Shown here in pieces: positions 26,858-37,000 of a DNA stretch of 64,000 nucleotides. The position numbers and the translations under genes are program-made. How positions within the stretch are numbered: the stretch's first letter is position 1; each line of letters opens with the position of its first letter. The stretch spans positions 1-64,000 of the forward strand of contig CAIQCK010000036.1 in assembly GCA_903870275.1 (NCBI GenBank), given 5' to 3'. Origin of the DNA: an uncultured bacterium (GTDB lineage: Bacteria > Verrucomicrobiota > Verrucomicrobiia > CAIQCK01). Below the pieces are notes generated by a model. That model searched no databases and was not told the DNA's origin. It saw only the letters and a program-made list of their open reading frames with translations.

Positions 26858-27916
26858 ATGAAACGAGTGACCAAATCGTTCATCAATGTTCGACTGGTGG
26901 GGATGGCAATCGTTTTTTTTCTGAGTGCCGTCTGCATTTTTGCGGAAGATGGTCTCGATGAGAAGGTCGGGAAGAAGGTGCGAGAGTTTGATGACAAATC
27001 AAAAACCGTTAGTGATTTCTCGATCCTCATCGAACTCTACATGAACAACGAAGTTCAAGCTGACGTGTTTTTCAAAAACAAATTTTGGCGCGGCAAAGGG
27101 ACAGTGGTTCGAGTTGGCAAGGATATGGATGGATCAATCTATGCACTGGTGGTGAGTTCCATTGCTTCAAATGATATGTTCAGTCGTTTAGATTTCTGCA
27201 ACGCAGCAAAATGCTACTTTCCAAAATCCGAAACAGAGAGTGTTTCGACGCTTTGCCGGCATGATCGAATAATCGTGCGCGGAATTTGTTCCGGGATGGT
27301 TGGGCTTTGCCCGGTCCTGATGGGATGTCATGTCGAATCGAAATTGACGAGCGTAGTCACGGAAGATCCGAAAGAGTTTCAAAGCGGCCCGGCAACGAAC
27401 AGCCTTCCCGTCATCATAAGGCCGACGAAACCGCCCGATTCACTAACGCCAACATCCCAATTCAAATTCGCCGAGTCTTTGTTTGGCTTGCGTCCCACTT
27501 CCAATTCCAATGATATGTCACAGACCCAGCGCAAGATCCCGACGATGGCCTCGAAAACCGACGCTGGCGTGGCGCGGCGAGGTCCGACGGCATTGAACGT
27601 CGTCGGCATGCCGCAAGGCGCTTACAGCAAGAAAATGTTTGCTGAGATCGGACGATACTGGACGCATTTGTTGGAACTATTCTACGCCGACGGCCAGCCG
27701 GGGAGGTTGAAACTCAGTTTTACGCTCTACCCGGACGGGCACGTGGATAATATGAAGGTTGCGCAAAACACCGCTTCCCCTATTTTGGGAAAATATTGCC
27801 AGAAGGCGGTAACTGATTGTGCCCCCTTCGATCCATGGCCGCAAGAACTGAAGCTGCTAGGCGGGGATCACTTGGATATGACGATAGATTTTAATGTTTA
27901 TCAATACGAGAGGTAA
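26858..27916 (+). CDS. Secreted protein with tRNA_anti-like (OB-fold) and TonB C-terminal-like domains
   Basis: This 352-residue protein has a signal peptide (hydrophobic run ending CIFAEDG). Residues about 50-165 match the tRNA_anti-like OB-fold pattern: ELYMNNEVQADVFFKNKFWRGKGTVVRV, then KCYFPKSE and RIIVRGICSGM. After a low-complexity linker, the last 90 residues (RYWTHLLELFYADGQPGRLKLSFTLYPDGHVDNMKV) read like a TonB C-terminal fold. Both assignments are from pattern memory. Codons are AT-richer than in neighbouring genes. The ATG at 26858 begins a clean signal peptide, unlike the upstream start at 26810. Confidence 0.65.
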   Translation: MKRVTKSFINVRLVGMAIVFFLSAVCIFAEDGLDEKVGKKVREFDDKSKTVSDFSILIELYMNNEVQADVFFKNKFWRGKGTVVRVGKDMDGSIYALVVSSIASNDMFSRLDFCNAAKCYFPKSETESVSTLCRHDRIIVRGICSGMVGLCPVLMGCHVESKLTSVVTEDPKEFQSGPATNSLPVIIRPTKPPDSLTPTSQFKFAESLFGLRPTSNSNDMSQTQRKIPTMASKTDAGVARRGPTALNVVGMPQGAYSKKMFAEIGRYWTHLLELFYADGQPGRLKLSFTLYPDGHVDNMKVAQNTASPILGKYCQKAVTDCAPFDPWPQELKLLGGDHLDMTIDFNVYQYER

Positions 27917-28004
27917 TAAATGAGGCTTTTGTTCTCAACTTCACACATAATCAACAGCCTCCGAAGCTGAACCGTGTGCTAGACAGATCGGTCCACTTCC
28001 TACC

Positions 28005-28712
28005 ATGAACACACTGCTCTTCGACATTGAGACTTCCGGCGTTGATTTCGAGTCGCTCGACGAAGCCCAGAAGGAATACCTCATGCGCCCAGCAGAGCGC
28101 GAGGCGACGGAGGAGGCCCGCGCCGCGAAACGCGCGGAGGTGATCCAGCAGCTCAACCTCTGGGCGCCGACGTCGCGCGTGATCGCCATCGGGATGCTCA
28201 ACGTGGACACGGGGAAGGGGAAGGTGGTCTATCAGTCCGACGACTTCGAGGAATGGACGAGCGACGACGGGCTGGTGGAGTTCGGCTCCGGCACAGAGGA
28301 GGACATCCTGGGCGAGTTCTGGGACGTGGTGAAGCGATACCAGCGGCTGGTGACGTTCAACGGGCGGGGATTCGACTGCCCGTTCCTGATGCTGCGCTCG
28401 GCCATCGTTGGCGTGCGGCCGTCGCGCAACCTGGTGGGCAATCGTTACGCGAAGGACATGGTGGACCTGCTGGAGCAGCTATCGTTTTACGGCGTGACGC
28501 GGAAGTTCAACCTCGACTTCTATTGCCGGGCGTTCGGCATCCAAAGCCCGAAGGAAGGCGGCATCACCGGCCTCGACATGAATCAGCTCTTTGCCGAAGG
28601 CCGGCACAAGGAGATCGCGCAGTATTGCCTCGGCGATTGCCGGGCGACGACGGAACTCTACAAGCGGTGGCGCGATTGTTTGAGCTTCGACGAGCCGGGC
28701 GGGAAAGAGTAG
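28005..28712 (+). CDS. PolB-like 3'-5' exonuclease (DEDDy, RNase H fold)
   Basis: This 235-residue protein has the DEDD exonuclease motifs: LLFDIETSG (ExoI, Asp and Glu), LVTFNGRGFDCPFL (ExoII) and YCLGDCRATTELYKRW (ExoIII with the Tyr/Asp pair). An inserted charged helix after ExoI (DEAQKEYLMRPAEREATEEARAAKRAEV) is typical of the predicted PolB-related exonuclease group. It should remove nucleotides from 3' ends; its pathway is unknown. Confidence 0.82.
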   Translation: MNTLLFDIETSGVDFESLDEAQKEYLMRPAEREATEEARAAKRAEVIQQLNLWAPTSRVIAIGMLNVDTGKGKVVYQSDDFEEWTSDDGLVEFGSGTEEDILGEFWDVVKRYQRLVTFNGRGFDCPFLMLRSAIVGVRPSRNLVGNRYAKDMVDLLEQLSFYGVTRKFNLDFYCRAFGIQSPKEGGITGLDMNQLFAEGRHKEIAQYCLGDCRATTELYKRWRDCLSFDEPGGKE

Positions 28713-28725
28713 GGGAAAGGAAGAT

Positions 28726-28793
28726 GCTGTCAGTTGTCAGCTATCAGTTATCAGTTTCGGCTGAAGGCCGAAAGCTGATGGCTGAGAGCTGAT
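28726..28793. repeat. Oligomeric inverted repeat
   Basis: The left part is a series of tcagttgtcagctatcagtt-type units, and the right part (ctgatggctgagagctga) is an approximate inverted copy. It lies between convergent genes and may act as a hairpin terminator, although no T tract is present. Confidence 0.75.
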
Positions 28794-28800
28794 TTCCGAC

Positions 28801-29229
28801 TCAGCTCTCGTGCCGGTCTTTTGCGCCGGCGCAGTTCACGGTGACGACCTGGCAGAGGAAACGGCTGTCGCGTTTGACCTCGTGCCAGACGCCGGTCTTG
28901 ACCATGAGCGTGTCGCCGGGAGAGAGCGTGTAGAGTTCGCCAGCCACTTCCATCGTCATCTCACCTTCCAGCAACGTGTAAATCTCGGTGCCGATCTTGT
29001 GGCAATGCCGCGTCTGCTTGGCGCGCTCGGTGAAGATGGCAAGCTCGGTGTCGCGCATCACCACGACGGGACATTTGGCCGGCGGCGCTGGCGCGTGCCA
29101 TAGGACGGCCACCGATTCTTGTTCGGTGTCGGGCCGGATCTCGGTGACGAGAACCTTGCGGTCGCCACGCGCTTGCAGCGCGGGGTCTTGTTTCGAGGCT
29201 TCCAGAGTGACAAGCAGGGCAGGAGTCAT
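28801..29229 (-). CDS. Cupin-domain protein
   Basis: This 142-residue single-domain cupin shows motif 1 as KQTRHCHKIGTEIYTLLEGEMTMEV, where the metal ligands are His, His and Glu, and motif 2 around LSPGDTLMVKTGVWHEVKRDS with the last His. The N-terminal third is extra. Function cannot be narrowed further from sequence. It is isolated from the ABC transporter genes by a palindromic repeat. Confidence 0.82.
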   Translation of the reverse strand: MTPALLVTLEASKQDPALQARGDRKVLVTEIRPDTEQESVAVLWHAPAPPAKCPVVVMRDTELAIFTERAKQTRHCHKIGTEIYTLLEGEMTMEVAGELYTLSPGDTLMVKTGVWHEVKRDSRFLCQVVTVNCAGAKDRHES

Positions 29230-29239
29230 GATTCAAGTC

Positions 29240-29311
29240 CTGTAGCGGCGGTCTCTGACCGCCGGCTTTTCGTTTCCCAATGATCTCGGCGGTCAGAGAC
29301 CGCCGTTACAG
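29240..29311. repeat. Palindromic repeat between cupin and ABC permease genes
   Basis: Arms at 29240-29264 and 29287-29311 are inverted copies with one mismatch and belong to the same ctgtagcggcggtct family as 20930-20998. Confidence 0.9.
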
Positions 29312-29323
29312 CGATGCGGTGTT

Positions 29324-30121
29324 TCATTCCATTCCAAGTTTGGCGAGCAGTCCCTTCCTGCGGACGACGCGGAACATGTACTCGAAGAACACACCCGCCG
29401 CGACGAGATAAACGACGTTCAAGCCGAGCGACCACCAGAACATGTGCCACGGCGCCTGGCCGGTCGCGAGAACCTGCCGCATGCCTTCGAAGACGTAGGT
29501 GGATGGCAGGGTCCACGCGACCGCCTGGAGCCACGAAGGCAGGACGCTCACGGGATAGAAGACGGCGGAGATGGGTTGGATCAGGAACGGAATGCCCCAC
29601 GCCAGCGCCTCGGCGGCGTGGCCCCAGCGCATGATCAACGCGACCGTGACCATGCCCATGGCCCAGCCCATCAACATGAGGCTCAAGACGAATGGAATCA
29701 GCGTGAAGCCAAGCTGGAAGACGTTGAAGGAGTAGAGCAGCCACGCCAGCAACGCCAGGATGAGGCCGTTGACGAGGACCTTGATGACGCCGAGCGCGAA
29801 CGTCGCCGTAAGAAACTCGGCGATGGTGACGGGCGCCACGAAGATGTTCAGGAGATTGCGCGCCCAGACATCTTCAAGAAAGGAGATGGTGACGCTTTGC
29901 TGGGCGCGGTAGAGCAGGTCCCAGAAGATCATCGAGCCGATGAGAAACGTGATGAGCGCCGGCACGCGGTTGGAGCCGACTTTCAGCAGATACGCGGTGA
30001 GGAATCCCCACACGAGCAGGTCCATCACCGGCCAGAAAAAAATCTCCATGATGCGCGTCCAGCTCTGCCGGTAGAGCAGCAGGTAGCGCAGGAGCAGGGC
30101 GGTGATGCGGCGGAGGTTCAT
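29324..30121 (-). CDS. ABC-2 type transporter permease
   Basis: This 265-residue protein has about six membrane helices and the ABC-2 family layout, beginning with a cytoplasmic segment (LRRITALLLRYLLLYRQSWTRIMEIFFWPVMDLLVWGFL) and ending with the conserved QPISAVFYPVSVLPSWLQAVAWTLPSTYVFEGMR region. It overlaps the ATPase stop by 3 bases (ATGA), so the two proteins are translationally coupled and form an exporter. The substrate is unknown. Confidence 0.9.
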   Translation of the reverse strand: MNLRRITALLLRYLLLYRQSWTRIMEIFFWPVMDLLVWGFLTAYLLKVGSNRVPALITFLIGSMIFWDLLYRAQQSVTISFLEDVWARNLLNIFVAPVTIAEFLTATFALGVIKVLVNGLILALLAWLLYSFNVFQLGFTLIPFVLSLMLMGWAMGMVTVALIMRWGHAAEALAWGIPFLIQPISAVFYPVSVLPSWLQAVAWTLPSTYVFEGMRQVLATGQAPWHMFWWSLGLNVVYLVAAGVFFEYMFRVVRRKGLLAKLGME

Positions 30122-30882
30122 GCGTCGGATTTCTTTTCGGCGGATTGAAGTTCGCCATCGCGCGCGATGCGGATAAAAACCTGTTCCAGCGTTTGCTCGT
30201 TGAAACGCGCGATGACTTCGCGCGGCGAGCCTTCGGCCATCTTGCGTCCGTGGTGGAGGAAAATCACCCGGTCGCAGATCTCCTCGATCTCGAGCATGTT
30301 GTGCGATGTGTAGAGGACGGTGATGCCGCGCTCGCGTTGGATGCGGCGGAGCAGTTTGCGCACCTTGTCGGCGATGTCAGGATCGAGCGACGCCGTCGGC
30401 TCGTCCAGCAACAGCAATTCCGGGTCGTTCAACAGCGCCTTGCAGAGGTGCAGGCGCGTGCTCTCGCCGCTGCTGAGCTGGCCGGTCTTGCGAGTGGCAA
30501 AGCGCTCGATCTCGAACAGCCGCATCAGTTCCACCGCCTTCTCGCGCCAGTTGGCGACGCCGTAGATGCCGGCGAAGATGCGGAGGTTGTCGATGACGCG
30601 GAGGTTTTGCGGCAGGCTGACGTAGGCGCTGGAAAAGTTGATGCGGCTCAGGATGGCGATGCGATGCCGGGCGATGTCCTTGCCGAGGATGCGGATGGTT
30701 CCCGACGTTGGCTCGATGATGCCGAGCAGCATCTGGATGGCCGTCGTCTTGCCCGCGCCGTTCGGGCCGAGCAGACCGAGAATCTCGCCGCGCGCGGCGG
30801 TGAAGCCGAGATGGTCCACCGCCGTGGTGCCGTTGAACGTCTTGACCAGATCGTGGACTTCGATGACCGGAGCGTTTGTCAT
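30118..30882 (-). CDS. ABC transporter ATP-binding protein
   Basis: This 254-residue ATPase shows Walker A GPNGAGKT (39-46), signature LSSGE (136-140, the Gly-rich LSGGQ variant), Walker B LLLLDEP (156-162) and a switch His in YTSHN. Together with the overlapping permease it makes an ABC-2 exporter. The start ATG overlaps the upstream hydrolase stop (TCAT on the plus strand), which favours 30882 over a longer frame. Confidence 0.93.
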   Translation of the reverse strand: MTNAPVIEVHDLVKTFNGTTAVDHLGFTAARGEILGLLGPNGAGKTTAIQMLLGIIEPTSGTIRILGKDIARHRIAILSRINFSSAYVSLPQNLRVIDNLRIFAGIYGVANWREKAVELMRLFEIERFATRKTGQLSSGESTRLHLCKALLNDPELLLLDEPTASLDPDIADKVRKLLRRIQRERGITVLYTSHNMLEIEEICDRVIFLHHGRKMAEGSPREVIARFNEQTLEQVFIRIARDGELQSAEKKSDA

Positions 30883-31901
30883 TTCGCCGGGTGCCGTTGC
30901 ATGGTCTTGATGAAATCGCAGGCGGTCTGTAGCACGCCGGCGTCCATCAGAATGCTGATATGGCCGTGATTGTAGCGCTCGATGCGCGGCTGGCCCCACG
31001 CCTGCCAGAGTTCGTTTACCGTGTCGGTGCCGAGGAACTGGTCGTAGAGCGCCTGGATGATCAGGATGCGGTCGCGTTCAAGCGTGGGTTGGTGGAACTT
31101 TGGCAGCAGGGGCATGGCGATGCGCTCGATGTCCTCCCGCGTCGCGCCCTGGTCGAGAAACGATTGTTTCATCGCCTTGAGGAACTGCAGTTCCCAAATC
31201 TGCTTGTCCAACCGCACCGCCGGCGTCATCAGCACCGCGAAGTCCAGTTCCGACTCCACGCACGCGAGGATGCTCGCGATCCAACCGCCGAGACTGATGC
31301 CCCAGACACCGACCGGCCCGCGATGGTGGGCGCGCAGCCACCGCAGGATGATGCGCGATTCGATTACCGCCTGCTGCACGGCCTGGGCGGTGTGTGCGAT
31401 GTTCTCGGTGAGGAAATACTCGTTCCACCGGTTCGGCTTGCGCTGGACGTGATAGGGCATGTTCACGAGGGCGCAATGGATGCCGCGGCGGGCCAGACGG
31501 TGGCCGGTGCGGCAATAGTTGAGATAATAAGCGATGCTCGCGTTCCAACCATGGAGAAACAACACCGCTGGGCGCTCGCGCGCGTCGTCATCGTGGCCGA
31601 TAAAGTAGTTGCCCGCGACACGGTTGTTGACGGTCCACGGCGACTGGAGCGGGCTGTCGAAATGAAACGACCGGTGCGTCACAGGTCCGAGCCAGCGCGG
31701 CTTGCCGAGACAATGGTCCAAATCCGGCATCGGCTCCGGCAGCGCGAACAGCGTGTCCCACGATCCCAGGTCGCGCGGATACGACCGCCAGTTCGCCTGT
31801 TGATCGGGATGATCATGATGGTCCTGATGTCCGTCCCGCATCATGCACGATGCAAGACGAATCACCGACCGATCCATGAAATGGGCCACCTTGCGGTTCA
31901 T
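30879..31901 (-). CDS. Alpha/beta hydrolase
   Basis: This 340-residue protein carries VLFLHGWNASIAYYLNY near the middle and the nucleophile elbow GVWGISLGGWIAS, with a likely acid in YDQFLGTD and His in YNHGHISI near the C terminus. It lacks a signal peptide. It is the first of three overlapping minus-strand genes (hydrolase, ATPase, permease), so a link with the exporter is likely. The frame extends up to 32204, but that part overlaps another gene and is not protein-like; I use the ATG at 31901. Confidence 0.82.
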   Translation of the reverse strand: MNRKVAHFMDRSVIRLASCMMRDGHQDHHDHPDQQANWRSYPRDLGSWDTLFALPEPMPDLDHCLGKPRWLGPVTHRSFHFDSPLQSPWTVNNRVAGNYFIGHDDDARERPAVLFLHGWNASIAYYLNYCRTGHRLARRGIHCALVNMPYHVQRKPNRWNEYFLTENIAHTAQAVQQAVIESRIILRWLRAHHRGPVGVWGISLGGWIASILACVESELDFAVLMTPAVRLDKQIWELQFLKAMKQSFLDQGATREDIERIAMPLLPKFHQPTLERDRILIIQALYDQFLGTDTVNELWQAWGQPRIERYNHGHISILMDAGVLQTACDFIKTMQRHPAK

Positions 31902-31968
31902 CAACCCCAAACTTGAGACGCGCGCCGCCCGCTGGCAATAGAAAAAAGCGGCCCATTGCCGCCGCTGG

Positions 31969-32769
31969 CTAGAGGTCGTCGCCGTCCATCCGCGTGCCGG
32001 GCGGCAGGAGCAGCACGCGACAGACCGTGGTGGCGCCGGTGAAGTAAAAGGCAAACACGAGGAAATAAACCAAGGAGAGATGATCGAGTCCGATGCCGCA
32101 GGCCGTGTAAACAAGCGCCGCGACGGCGGCGGGCGTGAGCGCCAGCACGCCGAAACAAAACAACTGGTTGAAGTGGTAGCCCGGCTCAATGCCTTGCTCG
32201 ACAAACGCCGCCACGCCGCCGAAAACCAGCACTTGCAAGATGGCAGCGCAGAAAAAGCCGGCGAAAACCGCCATGGCGGTCAGAATGCCCATCCAAGGCA
32301 GCGATTCTCTCAGCAAATGGCCCAAATAGGCGCCGTTCACACGGCCGTCGGGGAAGATATTGAGAGGTATCGGCTCTGGATGCGGGTGGATTTCCGACCA
32401 AAACAGGACGTTGTCGGCGGTGACGGTAATGCCGGCGGTGGCGCCGGTCGCCACCAGCGGCGTGGCGCTTGTGGTGTCCAGGACGAAGGCGAAATCCTGA
32501 AAACGGTGGCAATACGGTTGCGGCACGGCGCTGCGCGCCCGCCCGTGTTCGATGGAAAACGCCGGTAGAACGTTTTCGTTGTCGAGCCGCTCGAATACCG
32601 CGTCGGCCGTGTGTAGGCTGTTCCGGATGACGATGGGCGTGCCCAGCAGTGCCAGCAACAGCGCGAGTTTCAGGAGATACGTCAGCGCATTTACCGGAGT
32701 CCAGCCCAACGCGATCCGGTGAAATTTCATGCCCGAGCAAACGCCCAGCAATGTCCACAGGAAATGCAT
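31969..32769 (-). CDS. Membrane protein, DUF1189-like
   Basis: This 266-residue protein has one N-terminal membrane segment (ALTYLLKLALLLALLGTPIVI), a soluble loop of about 110 residues, then four or five helices. The layout (helix, periplasmic beta-rich part, helices) resembles DUF1189, which I suggest with low certainty. Its ATG overlaps the peptide deformylase stop by one base (TAATG), so the two are coupled. Confidence 0.7.
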   Translation of the reverse strand: MHFLWTLLGVCSGMKFHRIALGWTPVNALTYLLKLALLLALLGTPIVIRNSLHTADAVFERLDNENVLPAFSIEHGRARSAVPQPYCHRFQDFAFVLDTTSATPLVATGATAGITVTADNVLFWSEIHPHPEPIPLNIFPDGRVNGAYLGHLLRESLPWMGILTAMAVFAGFFCAAILQVLVFGGVAAFVEQGIEPGYHFNQLFCFGVLALTPAAVAALVYTACGIGLDHLSLVYFLVFAFYFTGATTVCRVLLLPPGTRMDGDDL

Positions 32770-33380
32770 TACGTTCGCACCGAGGTTGGCAAGCCGCGGC
32801 CGGCGCGTTTGCGGACGGGTGGGAGCGCCGCTTGCGTCTCTTTTTGCATTCGCTTGAGCGTGCCGGCGAGGCTGACTTTAGTGGCGGAGTCCATCCGGTC
32901 GATGAACAGCACGCCGTGGAGGTGGTCGTTTTCGTGTTGGATCACGCGCGCAAGCAAGCCGGTGCATCGAAATTTCAGCGGACGGCCGTCCAGGCCCATT
33001 GCGCTGACGGAGCAGGAATCCGCGCGGTAAATGTCGGCGGTGATGCTTGGAAAACTCAGGCAGCCTTCGAGGCCAAGTTCCTTCCCAACGGGATCGCTGA
33101 TCACCGGGTTCAGCAGCACGATCGGCATGTGCGCGGCGACATCCACCTCCGCGCCGCCCAGGTGCAGCGTCGAGGGGCGGTCCGACTCGCCCACGTCGGC
33201 CACCATCAGCAGCAAGGGACGTCCGATTTGCTGGGCCGCCAGGCCGACGCCGCCCGCGGCGCGCATAGTCTCCAGCATGTCCGCCGCCAGCTCGCGAATC
33301 TCGGGCGTCACCGCCTCAATCCGTTTGCCGCGCAGCCTCAAGACCGGATGACCGTATTTGACAACAGGTAAAACCATCAC
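32769..33380 (-). CDS. def: Peptide deformylase
   Basis: This 203-residue metalloenzyme removes the formyl group from nascent proteins. All three motifs are present: GVGLAAQQIG (44-53), EGCLS (105-109, with the metal-binding Cys107) and QHENDH (148-153, with His149, Glu150 and His153). The C-terminal tail of 25-30 basic residues is longer than in E. coli. It leads a minus-strand run of closely spaced genes. Confidence 0.95.
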   Translation of the reverse strand: MMVLPVVKYGHPVLRLRGKRIEAVTPEIRELAADMLETMRAAGGVGLAAQQIGRPLLLMVADVGESDRPSTLHLGGAEVDVAAHMPIVLLNPVISDPVGKELGLEGCLSFPSITADIYRADSCSVSAMGLDGRPLKFRCTGLLARVIQHENDHLHGVLFIDRMDSATKVSLAGTLKRMQKETQAALPPVRKRAGRGLPTSVRT

Positions 33381-33527
33381 TTTGACGCTAGCCGAAGGCG
33401 CTGGAAAATCAATCGGAAATCTGGCCGGTGTTTTCTGTTTTTATCGCTTGTATTACGGCAGGTGGTTTGATATATGCGCGCGAATTGGCAGGTGTCAAAA
33501 ACAAGAACCCAAACCGAGGAGCAGAGA

Positions 33528-33884
33528 ATGAAGAAATTGTGGACCGCAATTGTAGTGTCGTTGGTTGCAGCCGTGGCCATGGTGTGTTCGGCGTCCGCCG
33601 CTGATACGCCGGAGAAGGGTGCGGAGAAACCCAAGTCGCACATGTGCACCGGTGAGATCGTCAAGATCAGCGCCGATTGCATCGTCGTGAAGAACAGGAA
33701 TGGCGAGCAGACAATCGCCATGAATGACGCCACGAAGTTCGGCTCGAAGGACGATCCGAAGAAGTGCGCTGACTTCAAGGTGGGCGACAAGGTCTCCGTC
33801 GCTTTCAAGGAAGACGGTGACAAGAAGTGCGCCATCGCTGTTCGCACCCCGCGTCCGCCGAAGAAACCGGAGGAGAAGAAGTAG
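33528..33884 (+). CDS. Small secreted protein, unknown function
   Basis: This 118-residue protein has a signal peptide (ending SASAAD) and a Lys-rich mature part. The segment CTGEIVKISADCIVVKNRNGEQTIAMNDATKF followed by FKVGDKVSVAFKEDGDKKCAIAV looks like a small beta-barrel of the DUF5666/OB type and has four Cys. AGGAG lies upstream of the ATG at 33528, which marks the start; the frame extends to 33474. A terminator follows. Confidence 0.75.
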   Translation: MKKLWTAIVVSLVAAVAMVCSASAADTPEKGAEKPKSHMCTGEIVKISADCIVVKNRNGEQTIAMNDATKFGSKDDPKKCADFKVGDKVSVAFKEDGDKKCAIAVRTPRPPKKPEEKK

Positions 33885-33918
33885 CCAACAACACCGCATA
33901 CAGCGGAGATTTGGAAAA

Positions 33919-33946
33919 GGGAGGCCGGCTTTCGGCCTCCCTTTTT
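33919..33946 (+). terminator. Intrinsic terminator
   Basis: A 9-bp GC-rich stem (33919-33927 and 33933-33941) with a five-base loop is followed by TTTTT. It lies 34 bases after the small secreted protein gene. Confidence 0.9.
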
Positions 33947-34039
33947 GCTTGCTGGCATGGGACGAGATACGCGGGTGCAGTGCTCGCCTGAAACAGTTTC
34001 AGTTTGCATCCGTGGCGGCGCGGCGGTAATTGCAAAGGG

Positions 34040-37000
34040 GTGCATATCCTGCGCGTCGGCCCATTTCCCGCTCTGGAGAGCGCCCTCGGCGAATACATCG
34101 CCGGCGCGAAGCGCCGTCGCGGCCCGCTCGCGCCCATCGTCATCGTTGTTCCCACCGCGCTGCTGCGGCTCCATCTGCGGCGGCGGCTGGCGAATCACAT
34201 CAACCTCCGCTTCCTCACGCTGGCCGATGTCGTCCGCGAGGCCGCGCCCGGCTGCACACCGCTGCCGCCGTTCGCCGACGAGTTGATTGCTGAAAGCGTC
34301 ATCGCTGCCAACGTCGGTGAAGGCGATTACTTCCATCCGGTGAAGTCGAGCGCCGGTTTCCGTCAATGCCTGCTCGCGACGATCCGTGACCTGAAGGAAG
34401 CCGGCGTCGCCCCGAGCGAACTCGGCCGCGCCGCGACGGCGGCGGATTTGCCGGGGAAAAAGTTCGTCCAACTCACCGCGCTATATGACGCCTATGAGAA
34501 AGCATTGCGTGGTCACGGCGTCAGCGACGACGCCGACAAGCTGGCGGAGGCGGTCAGGACTGTTTCGGGTTCCGGGTTTCGAGTTCCGGGTTTCGAGCCG
34601 GAGGAGTTGTGCTTCTACGGCTTCTATGATTTCAACCACCTTCAACGCCGGCTGGTGGCCGCGCTCGCCAAACGCTGCGCGCTCGCGGCGTTCGTGCCGT
34701 GGCTTGACGAGAGAATGTTTGAGTTCGCCAAGCCAACCGTGGAGTGGCTCGAAAAGACGTTAAAAACGGATCGCGTCGCCATTCGGCAATCCGCGGTCCG
34801 CAATCCGAAAGTGTCCGTCGTCTCCGCTCCTGGCGAGGCGCGCGAGTGCCGCGAGATTCTCCGCGAAGCCTTGGCGTTCGGCGGAGAAGGCAAGAGGCCG
34901 TTGCACGAAGTCGCCGTGCTTGCCCGTGGCGACGAACCTTACGGCCCGTTGCTGCGCGACCTCGCCACTGCGCGCGGGTGGCCGCTGCATCTGGCGATGG
35001 GGCGCGCGCCGCTGGAGGCCATTGAGCCACGCCTGTTGCTGTTGTTGCTCGACATTGCCGCGAACGATTTTGCGCGGTCCAAGGTCATGGAGTTCGCCGC
35101 GCTCTCGCCCGCGACAACCTCGCTTGCCGCCGAGTGGGACCGGATCAGCGCCAACCTCGGCATCGCGCGCGGCAAGGGCGTTTGGCTCGACCGCGTCCAA
35201 GCGCGCATCCAGCAGCTCCAGAATGACTCATCTCAGCCCGATGAATCCAGAGCCAGCGTGGTGCAGCATGAATTGTCGGCTGCGCGCGAACTCGGCGCGT
35301 TCATGGATACGCTCATCCGCTCGGCGTCGCGGCTGCCGCAAGAGGGCAAGTGGTCGGAGTTCACGGCGGCGACGGTGGCGGGTGCGAAGGAGTTGCTGGC
35401 GGAGTCGCCTGAACGGAATGCGGCGTTCGACCAGATGCGCGCGCTCGACGTGCTCGACGAATACCGGGCGTCGTCGAGCCGGGATGATTTTGCGCGTTAC
35501 GCGCGGAAGGCGTTCGAGGCGGCGCGGCAGCCCGAAGGCGGATTTCAGGAAGGCGGGCCGTTCGTCGGCGGCATCATGGCCGCGCGCGGCGTGATCTGGC
35601 CGATGGTCGTCGTGCCAGGCCTCGTCGAGAAAGGCTGGCCGCGCCAACTGCGCGAGGACCCGATCCTGCTCGACGAGGAGCGGCGCGCTTTGAACAAGCG
35701 CCTGCCATCCGATGACGGCATGCCGCAGCTCGAACAGAAAGTGGCGCGGGGTCACGACGAGGAACGGATGTTGTTCCGGCTCGCGTGCGACGCAGCGAGC
35801 GAGCGGTTGGTCATCACCCTGCCGCGCATCGAGCCGGCGACGGGCCGGCCGCGCGTGCCGTCGGTGTTGTTGCTGGACAAGCTCGGCGTCGCGAACTTCA
35901 CCGAACTGGAAAAGGATGACCGTGTTCGCCAGGTGCCGCTGACGCCGTTGGTGCCGGCGAAAGGGGAGGCGTCGGACGCCGGCGAGTATGATTATCGGTT
36001 GCTGGAGAAGCTGCGTCGTGAGGGTGCTGGCGGCGTGAAACCTCTTTTTGATGCGATGTCGCCGACGTTCGCGCCGGGTTTGCTGCTGGAGCGGACGCGC
36101 TGGAGCGGCGGACGCTGGACGGCGTATGACGGTTGTTTGACGCTGCCGCAATCGCTGGAGGCGGTGCGGCGGCTGTTTGATCCCACAAAACACTGCTGGG
36201 CCATCTCGCGCCTCGAAGCCTACGCGCGCTGTCCGTTCAGTTTTTTCCTGCGCGAAGTGCTGGGCGTCGAGGAGGTCGAGGCGCCGGAGGACGCGGAGAC
36301 GATCAGCGCGGTGGATTTCGGCATGCTGTTTCACGATTTGATGCGCGACATCGTGCGGCGCTTCCAGATGGGGAACTTGCTGCCGCTCGATCCGGCGCGC
36401 GGCGTGGAGAACGAAGTTGTGCTGGCCGACGAGGCGGAAAACGTCTTCGCCGGGTTCGCGTCACGCGGTGTCACCGGCTATCCGCTCGTCTGGCGGGTGA
36501 AGCAGGAGAAAATCCGCGCGGACTTGCTGCGCTGGTTGCAGACCGAATATGCCCACGCAGCCGGCGGTTACAGCGCCGTGGCAACGGAATGGGCGTTCGG
36601 TCGCGCCGCCGACATGCCGCCCGCGCAGATCCAGCTCGATGAAAAGACGACGTTGCTCGTCGCAGGCCGCATTGACCGTGTGGATCGCGGGCCGGACGAC
36701 GAGGTCATCGTCCTCGATTACAAGACCGGCAAGCCGGACAAGTATCGCAATCACAGTTTTTGCCGCGCCCGCGCCTTGCAGATTCCGGTTTACATCCTGG
36801 CGACCGAGCAACTGGCCGGCAAGCCGAGTGGCGGCGGCTTCTATTTCTTCGCCACGCGACGCGGCGGATTCGCGAAACACGGCTGGTATCGCGAGGAGCT
36901 TGCGGCGGCCGAGCCTCGGCTGCGGGAAATCCTCGGCGGTTTGGTACGGAGCATTCTCGACGGAAAGTTTTTCGTTACGCCCGACGGCGCGGACGCGGCG

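Noticed and set aside
28726-28793. Insertion sequence at an oligomer repeat
   Set aside because: It is short and has no transposase frame or target-site duplication that I can define.
31902-32204. Upstream extension of the hydrolase gene
   Set aside because: It overlaps the membrane-protein gene in another frame and has Ser/Arg/Cys-rich shadow composition.
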